Shown piece by piece: positions 33,262 to 40,739 of a stretch of DNA of 64,000 nt. How positions within the stretch are numbered: position 1 is the stretch's first letter; each line of letters opens with the position of its first letter. The position numbers and the translations under genes were made by a program. Source of the DNA: Amycolatopsis sp. NBC_00345 (GTDB taxonomy: Bacteria > Actinomycetota > Actinomycetes > Mycobacteriales > Pseudonocardiaceae); NCBI RefSeq assembly GCF_036116635.1, contig NZ_CP107995.1:2666001-2730000 (forward strand). The letters are read 5' to 3'. The notes under the pieces are model-generated. The model ran no database searches. It was not told the DNA's origin and worked only from the letters and a program-made list of their open reading frames with translations.

Positions 33262-34154
33262 TGCCGGACTTCACGCTCGCCGACGGGACGCCCCTGCACG
33301 TCGTGCGCCGGGGCGACCCCGAGGCGGCCGTGACCGTGCTGCTCCTGCACGGGTACGCGCTCGACCAGCGCAGCTGGGACCGGATCGCGCCGGTGCTCAC
33401 GGCCGCGGTCGACGAGCCGCTCGCGGTGGTCAGCTACGACCACCGCGGGCACGGCCGGTCCGGCCGCGCCCACCGGGGCACCGCGACGATGGCCCGGCTC
33501 GGCGACGACCTGGCGGAGGTCATCGAGCACGCCGTGCCGGACGGCCGGGTGCTGCTCGTCGGCCACGACATGGGCGGGCTCGCGATCATGTCGCTCACCC
33601 AGCGCCACCCGGAGCTGTTCGCCCGCCGCGTGGCCGGGCTGGTGCTGCTCGCGACGTCGTCCGGGCGGCTGGCCACGGAGGCGTCGGCGGCGTGGCCGAA
33701 CGCGCTGGGCAAGCTGGCGCAGGACCTGGAAATGGTGCTCGGCGGCAAGCTGTACGGCCTGGTCCGCGAGCACACCAGCCGCGCGGTGAGCGCGGGCCTG
33801 CGCTGGTGGCTGTTCGGCGACGACCCGGACCCGGAGCTGGTCGAGCTGACCGTGAAGATGATCCGCGGCAACTGGCCGCACACCGTCGCGCAGTTCCGGC
33901 CGGCGCTCGACGCGTACGCGCGGGAGGCGGCGCTCTCGCGCGTCGGCGGGCTGCCGGTGACGGCGATCGTGGGGGAGCGGGACCGGATCGTCGCGGCCGA
34001 CGACGTGGAACAGCTGGTCGGCGGCCTCACGAACGGCACGGCGGTGGTGCTGCCGGGCGTCGGCCACGTCGTCCCGCTGGAGGCGGCGGCGCAGGTCGTG
34101 CCCCGGATCGTCGCGCAGGTGCACGCGACCTACCGACAAGACTCCGATTCTTGA
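33261..34154 (+). CDS. Alpha/beta hydrolase with an aspartate in the nucleophile elbow
   Basis: The 297-residue alpha/beta hydrolase has VLLLHGYALDQRSWD, VVSYDHRGHGRSG, the elbow LVGHDMGGLAIMS (about 98-110), AIVGERDRIV and a terminal histidine in GVGHVVPLE. The elbow residue is Asp (GHDMGG) instead of the usual Ser. Haloalkane dehalogenases and epoxide hydrolases use Asp here, so an epoxide hydrolase-like or dehalogenase-like reaction should be considered. Coupled to the M20 peptidase gene by a TGATG overlap. Substrate unknown. Confidence 0.88.
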   Translation: MPDFTLADGTPLHVVRRGDPEAAVTVLLLHGYALDQRSWDRIAPVLTAAVDEPLAVVSYDHRGHGRSGRAHRGTATMARLGDDLAEVIEHAVPDGRVLLVGHDMGGLAIMSLTQRHPELFARRVAGLVLLATSSGRLATEASAAWPNALGKLAQDLEMVLGGKLYGLVREHTSRAVSAGLRWWLFGDDPDPELVELTVKMIRGNWPHTVAQFRPALDAYAREAALSRVGGLPVTAIVGERDRIVAADDVEQLVGGLTNGTAVVLPGVGHVVPLEAAAQVVPRIVAQVHATYRQDSDS

Positions 34155-34179
34155 CAACTTGCCTTTTCGGCAGCACGAT
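34151..34179 (+). promoter_or_regulatory. Promoter of a probably leaderless arsR-type mRNA
   Basis: TTGACA (34151-34156, a perfect -35 box) and CACGAT (34174-34179) are 17 bp apart. The ATG of the next gene follows six bases later, at the expected transcription start. No Shine-Dalgarno sequence is present. Confidence 0.6.
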
Positions 34180-34185
34180 GACCGC

Positions 34186-34800
34186 ATGTTTCCCGTGGCG
34201 GTGATCGAAGACGCGGCGGCGGCCGAGGTTTCGCTGGACCCGGTACGGGCGCGGCTGCTCTCCGAGCTGGCGCAGCCCGCGTCGGCGACGATGCTCGCGG
34301 CGCGCGTCGACCTGCCGCGCCAGAAGGTCAACTACCACCTGCGCGCGCTGGAAAAGCACGGGCTCGTGGAGCTGGTCGAGGAGCGGCGGAAGGGCAACGT
34401 CACCGAGCGGATGATGCGGGCGACGGCGGCGTCGTACGTCATCTCACCGGCGGCGCTGTCGGCCGTGCAGCCGGACCCCGCGCAGTCGCCGGACCGGCTC
34501 TCGGCGCGGTGGCTGCTGGCCGTCGCGGGCCGGCTGGTGCGCGACGTCGGGATCCTGATCGGCGGCGGGGCCAAGGCCCGCCAGCGGGTGGCGACGTTCG
34601 CGCTCGACGGCGAGGTCCGGTTCGCCTCGGCGGCCGACCGGGCGGCGTTCGCCGAGGAACTGGCGGTGGCCGTGACCGCGCTGGTGGGGAAGTACCACGA
34701 CGAGACGGCCGAGAAAGGCCGTCCGCACCGCGTGGTCGTGGCGGTGCACCCGAGCGTGCCGGACGCGCCTGCGCCGTCGCCGGAAGACCGGAAGTCCTGA
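34186..34800 (+). CDS. ArsR-like winged-helix regulator
   Basis: The 204-residue protein has an N-terminal winged HTH (LDPVRARLLSELAQPASATM, VDLPRQKVNYHLRALEKHGL, ERRKGNVTERMMRAT) and a C-terminal domain of about 110 residues with no family I recognise. The pairing with a downstream SRPBCC gene (one base away) parallels the arsR-SRPBCC operon at 15 kb. ATG 34186 lies six bases after a -10 box and is probably the first base of the mRNA. Confidence 0.87.
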   Translation: MFPVAVIEDAAAAEVSLDPVRARLLSELAQPASATMLAARVDLPRQKVNYHLRALEKHGLVELVEERRKGNVTERMMRATAASYVISPAALSAVQPDPAQSPDRLSARWLLAVAGRLVRDVGILIGGGAKARQRVATFALDGEVRFASAADRAAFAEELAVAVTALVGKYHDETAEKGRPHRVVVAVHPSVPDAPAPSPEDRKS

Positions 34801-34801
34801 C

Positions 34802-35548
34802 GTGGGCAAGGAATTCGAGATCCGGGAGTCGGCGGAGATCGACGCGACGCCGGAGGAGGTCTGGGCCGCGATCGCGACCGGGCCGGGCATCGACTCGTGG
34901 TTCATGGGCCGCAACGAGGTCGAGTCCGGCCTCGGCGGCACCGTGCGCGGCGCGTTCGCCGGTTACGAGCCGGAGTTCTCCATTCGCGAATGGGACCCGC
35001 CCGCGCGCCTGGCCTACGGCGACGAGCCCGGACCGGACGGGCGCAAGATCGCGTACGAGTTCCTGGTCGAGGGCCGCGCGGGCGGCAGCTCCGTGGTCCG
35101 CTGCGTCACGAGCGGCTTCCTGCCCGGGGACGACTGGGAGGACGAGTTCGAGGCGATGACGGCCGGCGGGGCGCTGTTCTTCCGCACCCTGGTGGAGTAC
35201 GTCGGCCACTTCACCGGCCGGTCCGCCGTGCCGGTCACGGCGTTCGGCCCGCCGGTGGTGGACTGGGACCGCCTGTGGGCCGGGCTCGGTTCGGCGCTGG
35301 GGCTGTCCGCGCGGCCCGCCGAGGGCGACCGCGTGCAGATCTCGCGTGACGGCGGATCGGTCGACGGGGTGGTTTACGCCGTGAACGACCAGGCCGTGGG
35401 GATCCGCACGGCGGACGCGCTGTACTGCTTCATGCAGGGCTTCCGCGGGCCGCTGGTAGCGAGCCACCACGTGTTCGCCTCGGGGCTGGACACCGCGGCG
35501 GAGGAGGAAAGCTGGCAGCAGTGGCTCGGTGACCTCAAGATCTCGTGA
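34802..35548 (+). CDS. SRPBCC (AHSA1/START-like) domain protein
   Basis: The 248-residue protein has the helix-grip start FEIRESAEIDATPEEVWAAI and GIDSWFMGRNEVESGLGG, then FSIREWDPPARLAYG. It is longer than most AHSA1 proteins: a C-terminal extension (about 150-248, VPVTAFGPPVVDWDRLW to the end) forms an additional small domain. It is translated with the ArsR-like gene one base upstream; that regulator probably controls it. Ligand unknown. Its stop codon lies within the inverted repeat at 35542-35587. Confidence 0.87.
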   Translation: MGKEFEIRESAEIDATPEEVWAAIATGPGIDSWFMGRNEVESGLGGTVRGAFAGYEPEFSIREWDPPARLAYGDEPGPDGRKIAYEFLVEGRAGGSSVVRCVTSGFLPGDDWEDEFEAMTAGGALFFRTLVEYVGHFTGRSAVPVTAFGPPVVDWDRLWAGLGSALGLSARPAEGDRVQISRDGGSVDGVVYAVNDQAVGIRTADALYCFMQGFRGPLVASHHVFASGLDTAAEEESWQQWLGDLKIS

Positions 35549-35587
35549 GTGTTGAAGACGGTTCTAACCGTCATAGGCACTCACGAG
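35542..35587. repeat. Nested inverted repeat at convergent gene ends
   Basis: Outer arms CTCGTGAGTG (35542-35551) and CACTCACGAG (35578-35587) enclose inner arms GACGGTT (35557-35563) and AACCGTC (35566-35572). It covers the SRPBCC stop codon and ends just before the stop of the opposing DUF5703 gene. It could terminate both genes; the two-step hairpin is unusual. Confidence 0.65.
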
Positions 35588-35592
35588 GTTGA

Positions 35593-35817
35593 CTAGGTGG
35601 CGAGCCCGGGGAGCCGGTCGGTGGCGGTTCGCTTGCGGCGTAACCAGATCCGGCGGGTGCCGTCCGCGTAGAGGCGCACGTTGCGCAGCTCCCACCCGGC
35701 GAACTCGGCGTGGATGGACAGCTGCACCATCGCCGCCCGGCGGGAAACCCCTGGGGGCAGCCGCAGGCGGCGGTACTCCCAATCCCCTTCGACCACCGCC
35801 TCGTCGACCGTTGTCAT
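35593..35817 (-). CDS. DUF5703 family protein
   Basis: The protein has 74 residues with WEYRRLRLPPGVSRRAAMVQ, IHAEFAGWELRNVRLYADGT and RRIWLRRKR. It matches the small conserved actinobacterial DUF5703 family, whose role is unknown. The start ATG overlaps the stop of the beta-propeller lipoprotein gene (ATGA), the usual neighbour arrangement, which implies joint expression. Confidence 0.85.
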   Translation of the reverse strand: MTTVDEAVVEGDWEYRRLRLPPGVSRRAAMVQLSIHAEFAGWELRNVRLYADGTRRIWLRRKRTATDRLPGLAT

Positions 35818-36830
35818 GGCTGGATCACCTGGGTCCCTTCTCCGGCGGCCGAGCCCACGATCACCCGGCCGGTCTGCTCGTCGACGCCGACCGAATCCGG
35901 CTGGCGCACGGTCGGGAAACGGTACTTCTCGGTCGGTTCGCCGCCGCGGACGTCGAACCCGACCACCTCGTTGGTCCCGGTGAGGGTGACCCACGCGAGG
36001 CTGCGCTGCTTGTCGTAGGCGATGCCGTAGATCCCGCCCGGCACGGGGTAGCGCTGCCGCAGGATCAGCGGGCCGGTGGAGAACGCCAGCAGCGCGCCGG
36101 CGCGGGCGTCGGTGACCAGGACGCGGCCGTAGGAGTCGGCGACCGCGTTCGCCGCGCCGTCTCCGGCCCGCAGGCCCTCGCCCATCGTCCCGGCGTTCAC
36201 GTCGACGCTGAACACGGCCGTGCGCAGCCGGTCCAGCACGACCACGTTCTGGCCGGTGTCGACCACGTCGTCGGCGCTGTAGAGCTGCCCGGTGATGGTC
36301 TTGGTGACGGCGCCGTTCGCCAGTACCTCCACGGCCTTGCGGTCGCGGACGGCGACGATAGTGTCCGCGCCGTCGGTGACGCCGGCCGAGGGCTGCCCGG
36401 CCACCGGCTCGGTGCGCAGCTGCCCGCCGGGCAGCGTGATCCGGGCGAGCACGCCCTTCGTCGGGATGCTCGCGAGCGCCTGGCCGCCGGAGGCCGACAG
36501 GCTCTCCGCGGGACCGGGCAGCGGCACGGTGATCTTGGGCGCGCCCAATGAGCCGAGGTCGTACACCTGCACTGACGGCGGCTTCGCGAGCGCGACGACG
36601 AGCGTGTGGCTCTGCGCGTCGGTGGCCACCGCGGAGACCTCGGGCGTCGGCAGGACCTGGCCGGCGGGCTTCGCACCCACCGCGGGGGAGACGGCCGCCT
36701 TCACCGCGACGGGGTTGTTCACCACCTGCAGCGAGTCGGTGTTGTCCTGACCGGTGGACGAGCACGCGGACAGCGCCAGGGCACCGGCCAGCGGGATCGC
36801 GATCCGCGACGCGGCGGTGAGCCGACGCAC
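35814..36830 (-). CDS. Lipoprotein with YncE-like beta-propeller
   Basis: The 338-residue protein has a lipoprotein signal (RRLTAASRIAIPLAGALALS then cysteine at about residue 22) and a run of propeller-type strands with repeated motifs (VYDLGSLGAPKITVPLPG, GIYGIAYDKQRSLAWVTLTG, VGVDEQTGRVIVGSA). It is anchored outside the membrane, and the propeller probably binds a ligand or protein. GTG 36830 has AGGAGG seven bases upstream and is preferred over an in-frame ATG at 36875. It is coupled to the DUF5703 gene. Confidence 0.85.
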   Translation of the reverse strand: MRRLTAASRIAIPLAGALALSACSSTGQDNTDSLQVVNNPVAVKAAVSPAVGAKPAGQVLPTPEVSAVATDAQSHTLVVALAKPPSVQVYDLGSLGAPKITVPLPGPAESLSASGGQALASIPTKGVLARITLPGGQLRTEPVAGQPSAGVTDGADTIVAVRDRKAVEVLANGAVTKTITGQLYSADDVVDTGQNVVVLDRLRTAVFSVDVNAGTMGEGLRAGDGAANAVADSYGRVLVTDARAGALLAFSTGPLILRQRYPVPGGIYGIAYDKQRSLAWVTLTGTNEVVGFDVRGGEPTEKYRFPTVRQPDSVGVDEQTGRVIVGSAAGEGTQVIQP

Positions 36831-36928
36831 CTTGAAGCCTCCTGCTTTCCTTCGGCGAGGTGTCCTCACCAGCATCCCCCACGATTCCCGTGGCGTCACG
36901 TCCGTGTCACTCAACAGACACCTGCGCT

Positions 36929-37897
36929 TCAATGCGGCCCCCGTTCCGGGTAACCGGCCTCGATGGCGCTGACGTCGTCGAGCGCGCTCCGGATGGCCGT
37001 CGGCAGTTTCAGGTTTTCCGCCGACAGCGAGCCGGTGAGCTGCCCGGTGTCGCGGGCGCCGACCACGGGCGCGACCACCCCCGGCCGGTCGCGCACCCAG
37101 GCCAGCGCCACCACCAGCGGCGAGGTGCCCAGCCCTTCGGCGGCGGTGGCGACGGCCTGCACGATCCGGGCCGCGCGCTCGGTGCGGTGGTGCTCGACGT
37201 ACCCGGCGAAGACGCTGGACGCGCCGCGCGAGTCGGCGGGCGTGCCGGTGCGGTACTTGCCGGTGAGCACGCCCCGGCCGAGCGGCGCCCACGGCAGCAG
37301 CCCGATCCCGTGGTGCCCGGCGGCCGGCACGACCTCGCGCTCGATCCCGCGCTCCAGCAGCGAGTACTCGAACTGGCCGGCCACGATCGGCGCGAGGGCG
37401 GCGGCCTGGGCGGCGGCGGTGGCGAGCTGCCAGCCCGCGTAATTGGAGACGCCGACGTAGCGGACCTTCCCGCTGGTCACGGCGTACTCGAGGGCGGCGA
37501 GCGTCTCGTCGATCGGCACGCACGCGTCCCACGCGTGCAGCTGCCAGAGATCGATGTGGTCGGTGCCGAGCCGGCGCAGCGAGCCGTCCAGCGCGGACAG
37601 CAGCGCCCCGCGGGACGCGCCGCCGCCGAACGGGCCCTCGGTGCGGCGGGCGACGGCCTTGGTGGCGACCACGACGTCGTCGCGCGGCACCAGGTCGCCC
37701 AGCAGGCTGCCGAGCAGGCGCTCGCCCTCGCCCTCGGCGTAGATGTCGGCGCTGTCCACGAGCGTGCCGCCCGCGTCGACGAACGCGACGAGCTGGCTGG
37801 CCGCCTCGTCGGCGTCGGTGTCGCTGCCCCAGGTCATCGTGCCGAGGGCCATCCGCGATACCCGCAGACCCGAACGGCCGAGCTGTCGCTTCTCCAC
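36929..37897 (-). CDS. Aldo/keto reductase
   Basis: The 322-residue TIM-barrel enzyme has the AKR catalytic tetrad in place: DSADIYAEGEGERLLG (Asp, Tyr), VVATKAVARR (Lys) and DLWQLHAWD (His). NADPH-binding residues occur near the C-terminus (VVGARDTGQLTGSL). It reduces aldehydes or ketones. GTG 37897 starts MEKRQLGRSGLRVSR-type sequence typical of the family. It is divergent from the LLM oxidoreductase gene 87 bp away. Confidence 0.92.
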   Translation of the reverse strand: MEKRQLGRSGLRVSRMALGTMTWGSDTDADEAASQLVAFVDAGGTLVDSADIYAEGEGERLLGSLLGDLVPRDDVVVATKAVARRTEGPFGGGASRGALLSALDGSLRRLGTDHIDLWQLHAWDACVPIDETLAALEYAVTSGKVRYVGVSNYAGWQLATAAAQAAALAPIVAGQFEYSLLERGIEREVVPAAGHHGIGLLPWAPLGRGVLTGKYRTGTPADSRGASSVFAGYVEHHRTERAARIVQAVATAAEGLGTSPLVVALAWVRDRPGVVAPVVGARDTGQLTGSLSAENLKLPTAIRSALDDVSAIEAGYPERGPH

Positions 37898-37983
37898 GAC
37901 GGCCGAGCCTAGTGGTCGCGCCCGCGAGGACTTGACCAAGGTGACGCCGTGTCGCGGCCGAGGCGCCCGTTAGAGTCCCGTCC

Positions 37984-39027
37984 GTGCAAATCGGACTCAG
38001 TCTGGGCTACTGGGGCGCGGGGGACCACATCGCGAACCTGGCCTTGGCACGGCGGGCGGACGAGCTCGGCTACGCGGTGGTGTGGGCCGCCGAGGCCTAC
38101 GGCTCCGACGCCGTCACGGTGCTCAGCTGGATCGCGGCGCGCACCGAGCGGATCGACGTCGGCGGCGCCGTGCTGCAGATCCCGGCGCGCACCCCGGCGA
38201 TGACCGGCATGACGGCCGCGACGCTCGACACCCTCTCCGGCGGCCGGTTCCGGCTCGGGCTGGGCGTTTCCGGCCCGCAGGTGTCGGAGGGCTGGCACGG
38301 CGTGCGGTTCGCCGACCCGCTCGGCCGGACCCGGGAGTACGTGGAGATCGTCCGCGCGGTCCAGTCGCGACGGCGGGTGCGGTTCGACGGCGAGCACTTC
38401 CGGCTGCCGCTGCCGGACGGCCCGGGCACGGTGCTGGGCCTGTCGTTCCGGCCGGAGCGCAAGCAGGTCCCCGTGTACCTCGCCGCGATCGGCCCGGGCA
38501 ATCTGGCGCTGGCCGGTGAGATCGCCGACGGCTGGCTGCCGGTGTTCTTCGCACCGGAGCACGCGGGTGAGCAGCTGGCGCGGATCCGCTCGGGCGCGGA
38601 CGAAGCGGGCCGGACGCTGGACGGCTTCGACGTGGCCCCGATCGTGCCGCTGGTCGTGGGGGAGGACTGGCGGTCCTGCGCGGACGCGGTGCGGGCGCAC
38701 GCGGCGCTGTACCTCGGCGGCATGGGCAGCCGGGAGAAGAACTTCTACAACCGGCTCGCCGCGCGGATGGGCTTCGAGGCCGCGGCGGCCGAGGTGCAGG
38801 AGAAGTACCTCGCCCGGGACTACGAGGGAGCGAAAGCGGCTGTGCCGCTGGACTTCCTCGACGCGACCTCGCTGCTCGGGCCGGTGGACCGCATCGCCGG
38901 GCGGATGACCGAGTTCGCGGGCGCGGGCGTGACGACCCTGTCGGTGACCCCGTTCGGGGACGCCGGCGGGCACGGGGCGGCGCTGAAGGCGGCCGTCGAG
39001 GCATACGAACTGGCGGGAGTGGCTTGA
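37984..39027 (+). CDS. LLM-class F420-dependent oxidoreductase
   Basis: The 347-residue bacterial-luciferase-like TIM barrel opens IGLSLGYWGAGDHIANLALA, followed by LGYAVVWAAEAYGSDAVTVL, FRLGLGVSGPQVSEGWHG and VPVYLAAIGPGNLALAGEIA. Actinobacterial members use coenzyme F420. Substrate unknown. GTG 37984 has no Shine-Dalgarno sequence; TAGAGT ends seven bases before it, as in leaderless mRNAs. Its stop overlaps the uppP start (TGATG). LLM gene, uppP, phosphatase and peptidase follow each other on the same strand. Confidence 0.92.
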   Translation: MQIGLSLGYWGAGDHIANLALARRADELGYAVVWAAEAYGSDAVTVLSWIAARTERIDVGGAVLQIPARTPAMTGMTAATLDTLSGGRFRLGLGVSGPQVSEGWHGVRFADPLGRTREYVEIVRAVQSRRRVRFDGEHFRLPLPDGPGTVLGLSFRPERKQVPVYLAAIGPGNLALAGEIADGWLPVFFAPEHAGEQLARIRSGADEAGRTLDGFDVAPIVPLVVGEDWRSCADAVRAHAALYLGGMGSREKNFYNRLAARMGFEAAAAEVQEKYLARDYEGAKAAVPLDFLDATSLLGPVDRIAGRMTEFAGAGVTTLSVTPFGDAGGHGAALKAAVEAYELAGVA

Positions 39028-39869
39028 TGGGGTGGTTCGAGGCGCTGGTATTGGGCCTGGTGCAGGGGCTGACGGAGTTCCTGCCGGTCTCGTCCAGCGC
39101 GCACCTGCGGATCGTCGCGGCACTGGCCGGCTGGGACGACCCGGGTGCCGCGTTCACCGCGGTCACCCAGATCGGCACCGAGCTGGCTGTGGTGCTGTAC
39201 TTCGCGCCGAAGATCGGCCGGATCCTGCGGGCCTGGTTCTTCTCGATCTTCCGGAAGGACTGGCGCCACGACCCGGACGCCCGGCTCGGCTGGCTGATCA
39301 TCGTCGGTTCGCTGCCGATCATCGTGCTCGGCCTGCTGCTGCAGGACCAGATCGACAGCGCGTTCCGCGATCTGCGGATCACCGCGACGACGCTGATCGT
39401 GTTCGGCCTGATCCTGCTGTTCGCCGACCGGGTGGGCAAGCAGCGGCGCGGGCTCGACGACCTGACCGTGCCGCACGGCCTGGGCTTCGGCTTCGCGCAG
39501 GCGCTGGCGCTGATCCCCGGCGTCTCCCGCTCCGGCGGCACGACCAGCGCCGGGCTGCTGATGGGCTACACCCGGGCGGAGGCGGCGGAGTACTCGTTCC
39601 TGCTCGCCCTGCCCGCGGTGTTCGGCTCCGGTCTGTACAAGCTCACCGACATCGGCAAGAACGGCGAGACCGCCCAGTGGGGGCCGACCATCCTGGCGAC
39701 CCTGGTGGCGTTCGGCGTCGGGTACGTCGTGATCGCGTGGCTGATGTCCTATATCAAGACGCGCAGCTTCGTGCCGTTTGTCGTGTACCGGCTCGTGCTC
39801 GGCGTGGTGCTGTTCGGGCTCGTCTTCGGCGGGGTGCTCGACCCGGGCGCGGGCCCGGTCGGGAGCTGA
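39027..39869 (+). CDS. uppP: Undecaprenyl-diphosphatase UppP/BacA
   Basis: The 280-residue polytopic protein carries the active-site motif QGLTEFLPVSSSAH (about 14-27) and the second motif PGVSRSGGT (about 164-172). Seven to eight membrane helices are visible. It dephosphorylates undecaprenyl pyrophosphate, recycling the lipid carrier for peptidoglycan synthesis, and can confer bacitracin tolerance. The ATG overlaps the LLM gene's stop by one base, so the two are coupled. Confidence 0.95.
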   Translation: MGWFEALVLGLVQGLTEFLPVSSSAHLRIVAALAGWDDPGAAFTAVTQIGTELAVVLYFAPKIGRILRAWFFSIFRKDWRHDPDARLGWLIIVGSLPIIVLGLLLQDQIDSAFRDLRITATTLIVFGLILLFADRVGKQRRGLDDLTVPHGLGFGFAQALALIPGVSRSGGTTSAGLLMGYTRAEAAEYSFLLALPAVFGSGLYKLTDIGKNGETAQWGPTILATLVAFGVGYVVIAWLMSYIKTRSFVPFVVYRLVLGVVLFGLVFGGVLDPGAGPVGS

Positions 39870-39899
39870 CCGGCGGAGATCACCGGTTAGGGTGGCGTC

Positions 39900-40619
39900 G
39901 TGAGTACGGTCATCTTGCTGCGGCACGGGAAGTCCACCGCCAACGGCTCGGGGGTGCTGGCGGGGCGCACGCCGAAGGTGGGCCTCGACGACACGGGCCG
40001 GGCCCAGGCGGACAAGCTGGTGGAGCGCCTGGCCGGCGTGCCGGTGGCCGAGCTGGTGGTCTCGCCGATGCTGCGCTGCAAGCAGACCGTCACCCCGCTC
40101 GCGGCCGAGCGCGGGCTGGCCAAGACCGTCGAGCCCCGGCTGTCCGAAGTGGACTACGGCGAGTGGACCGGCCGGGAGCTGAAAACGCTGGTCAAGGAGC
40201 CGTTGTGGCGGGTGGTGCAGGGGCACCCGTCCGCCGCGGTGTTCCCCGGCGGTGAGGGGCTGGCCGCGATGCAGGCCCGCGCCGTGGCCGCGATCCGCGC
40301 GCACGACGCCCGCATCACCGCCGAGCACGGCGACCACGCGGTGTGGGTCGCGTGCAGCCACGGCGACGTGATCAAGGCGATCCTGGCCGACGCCCTCGGC
40401 CAGCACCTCGACGCGTTCCAGCGGATCGTGGTGGACCCGGCGTCGGTGTCGGTGATCCGCTACACCGAAACCCGCCCGTTCGTGCTGCGGGTCAACGACA
40501 ACGGCGGCAGCCTGGCCGGCATCGCCCCGCCGCCGCCCAAGGCCAAGCCGGCGAAGCGCGGCCGCCGGGCCAAGGCCGGCGAGAGCGACGCCGTGGTGGG
40601 CGGCAGCACCGGGCACTGA
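39900..40619 (+). CDS. Histidine phosphatase family protein (MSMEG_4193-type)
   Basis: The 239-residue protein has the phosphoglycerate-mutase-like RHG motif (VILLRHGKSTANGSG, about 4-18), VSPMLRCKQT, LSEVDYGEWTG and the second histidine in VACSHGDVI (about 158). A basic tail (PPPPKAKPAKRGRRAKAG) follows. The position downstream of uppP is typical of actinobacteria; the substrate is not established. GTG 39900 has TAGGGT six bases upstream and no Shine-Dalgarno sequence, so a leaderless mRNA is likely. Confidence 0.9.
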   Translation: MSTVILLRHGKSTANGSGVLAGRTPKVGLDDTGRAQADKLVERLAGVPVAELVVSPMLRCKQTVTPLAAERGLAKTVEPRLSEVDYGEWTGRELKTLVKEPLWRVVQGHPSAAVFPGGEGLAAMQARAVAAIRAHDARITAEHGDHAVWVACSHGDVIKAILADALGQHLDAFQRIVVDPASVSVIRYTETRPFVLRVNDNGGSLAGIAPPPPKAKPAKRGRRAKAGESDAVVGGSTGH

Positions 40620-40739
40620 GCGCGCCCGTCCGGACGCACGGCGTCGAGGGGCGGGGGCCTGGGGCGAAGTGATCCTTTCGTCGGTCGGCGAACCCGTAGG
40701 GTGGGCGGGACCGACGTGAAGAACCAGGAGCACAACCCG

